Assembly: GCA_020859965.1 (NCBI GenBank)
Contig: JAJBVF010000051.1
Location: 1 to 5,492, forward strand
Direction: 5' to 3'
Length of the DNA: 5,492 nucleotides
DNA from: Clostridiales bacterium
Lineage (GTDB): Bacteria; Bacillota; Clostridia; Lachnospirales; Lachnospiraceae
Program-made: the position numbers and the translations under genes
In this document: positions 4,516-5,492 of the stretch, one piece after another
Layout: each line of letters opens with the position of its first letter
Position numbering within the stretch: the stretch's first letter is position 1
Notes under the pieces: generated by a model
Told to the model about the DNA's origin: nothing
Database searches by the model: none
The model's input: only the letters and a program-made list of their open reading frames with translations

Positions 4516-5492
4516 ATGCAGGCTTTGGAAGAGTCTGGCGCGCTGCTTTTTCGGCACCGAAAAAAACAGTGCCGTGAGCAGAAATAAGATACTGTAGATC
4601 ACCCCGCCCAGAAGCAGATGCACCAGGGCGGGGATTTTTGACGGAAAGATAGCGGAGGACGCAAAAACTATGGCACCTCCGGACAAAGCCGGAAGCAGCA
4701 TTTGCGTGAGGGTATCCGGGATGGATACCGTAAAAAGCTTCAAACGGCGCAGAGAAAAAAGGATGCAGATGGAAAGCAAGAGCTGATCAGCCATGAGGCC
4801 GCTCAGATAACCGGTCATTCCGTACTCTGGTACAAGCATCAGGATGCCGGACAGGCGCAGAGCAAAGCCTGCCATATTCCAGAGGAGGATGGAAGCGGAA
4901 CGGTCAAGTCCGTGCAGGATATTTATCATGGATGTGTTAATATAGATCAGTGGACAGATCAGCGCAAGCTGTCGGATATAGATTCCGGCCAGATTGCTGT
5001 GAAAGATGAGGTTTCCGGATTGTTCACCAAACAACAGAAACATGCCTAAAAAGAAGCTTCCGAGCAGAAAGCTACCCAGAAACGTTGCATTGGTGGTGTA
5101 AGAGATCCGGTCCTGATGACGGAGCGCATGCGCTTCTGAAACGGTTGGCAGAAGAAGCATTCCAAGTGATGAGGTGATGGCTGTCGGAAAAAAGATCAGT
5201 GGCAATGCCATCCCGGTGAATGTGCCGTAGATACTCAGCGCCTCTCTGGAAGTATAACCGGAGCGCTGCAGCATCTGTGGAAGCAGGGAAGCTTCGACGG
5301 CCTGCAGGATGCACATCAGCATACGATTCAGAGCAAGCGGAAGAGATACGGAAAGCGTCTGGCGAAGAAAACGGATCTGTATGTGGGGGAGTGACTTTTG
5401 CGAAGTGGTTTGCCTGTTCAGATAGTACATACAGCCCGCACAGAAGATTGCAGATGCTGCTTCACCGGCCAGCTGTCCAAGCGCCATAATTC
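4495..5492 (-). CDS. spoVB: SpoVB-like MOP/MATE-superfamily flippase, N terminus outside the window
   Basis: About 331 C-terminal residues of a polytopic membrane protein are visible. The frame continues through the right edge without a stop, and the ATG at 5487 is internal, lacking a ribosome site. Counting from that Met, the stretch from PLIFF through LLPTVSEA (96-119) matches the conserved core of SpoVB and related polysaccharide flippases. GLDRSASILLWN (193-204) and VPEYGMTGY (219-227) are also family-like. Roughly eight or nine hydrophobic segments are present. SpoVB-type proteins are usually about 500 residues, so some 190 are missing. In Bacillus, SpoVB is needed for spore cortex peptidoglycan synthesis and probably moves a lipid-linked precursor. 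A related flippase (YtgP or MurJ type) cannot be excluded, but the PTVSEA motif and the coat-gene neighbours favour SpoVB. It ends in RQN and overlaps the convergent coat gene by 21 bases. Confidence 0.75.
   Translation of the reverse strand, partial: IMALGQLAGEAASAIFCAGCMYYLNRQTTSQKSLPHIQIRFLRQTLSVSLPLALNRMLMCILQAVEASLLPQMLQRSGYTSREALSIYGTFTGMALPLIFFPTAITSSLGMLLLPTVSEAHALRHQDRISYTTNATFLGSFLLGSFFLGMFLLFGEQSGNLIFHSNLAGIYIRQLALICPLIYINTSMINILHGLDRSASILLWNMAGFALRLSGILMLVPEYGMTGYLSGLMADQLLLSICILFSLRRLKLFTVSIPDTLTQMLLPALSGGAIVFASSAIFPSKIPALVHLLLGGVIYSILFLLTALFFSVPKKQRARLFQSLHSALRQN

Noticed and set aside
4547..4574. CGGCAC/GTGCCG hairpin as a bidirectional terminator of the convergent genes
   Set aside because: It is inside the flippase coding sequence and lacks a T tract after the stem on either strand. 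The T and A runs fall on the wrong side or within the loop.

Overview
The window looks like a chromosomal segment of a Gram-positive, endospore-forming member of the Clostridia, probably Lachnospiraceae-like. The reasons are strong AGGAGG-type ribosome binding sites, SigA-type promoters with AT-rich spacers, a moderate base composition, two CotF-like small spore coat genes and a SpoVB-type flippase. The genus cannot be fixed from the sequence alone. No rRNA, tRNA, insertion sequence, phage gene or CRISPR array is visible.

Layout, left to right. Positions 1-31 look like the right part of a terminator belonging to a gene outside the window. Positions 40-121 hold two strong hairpins in a non-coding stretch. 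A promoter at 166-195 then drives a small FMN nitroreductase (229-810). A second promoter precedes a ZIP-family metal transporter (941-1726), which is closed by a terminator-like hairpin near 1764-1795. A strong SigA-type promoter (1807-1835) drives a two-gene unit: an unrecognised 84-residue coiled-coil protein (1898-2152) and glycogen synthase glgA (2188-3633). These four genes are ordinary housekeeping or metabolic functions.

The right part is sporulation-related. Two short CotF-like coat proteins (3800-3985 and 4267-4515) lie on the plus strand. They are separated by 281 bases that contain a degenerate tandem repeat with a unit of about 56-62 bases. A minus-strand flippase of the SpoVB/MOP type enters from the right edge (4495 to the window end, N terminus missing). 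Its 3' end overlaps the second coat gene tail to tail by 21 bases.

The most unusual signal is the leader of the first coat gene. A perfect 15-bp inverted repeat (3695-3709 with 3782-3796) places the whole Shine-Dalgarno sequence in a helix, and this helix encloses three further hairpins. This looks like a cis-acting translational control RNA. A possible sporulation promoter overlapping the left arm offers a competing reading. I see no other evidence for an undescribed system.
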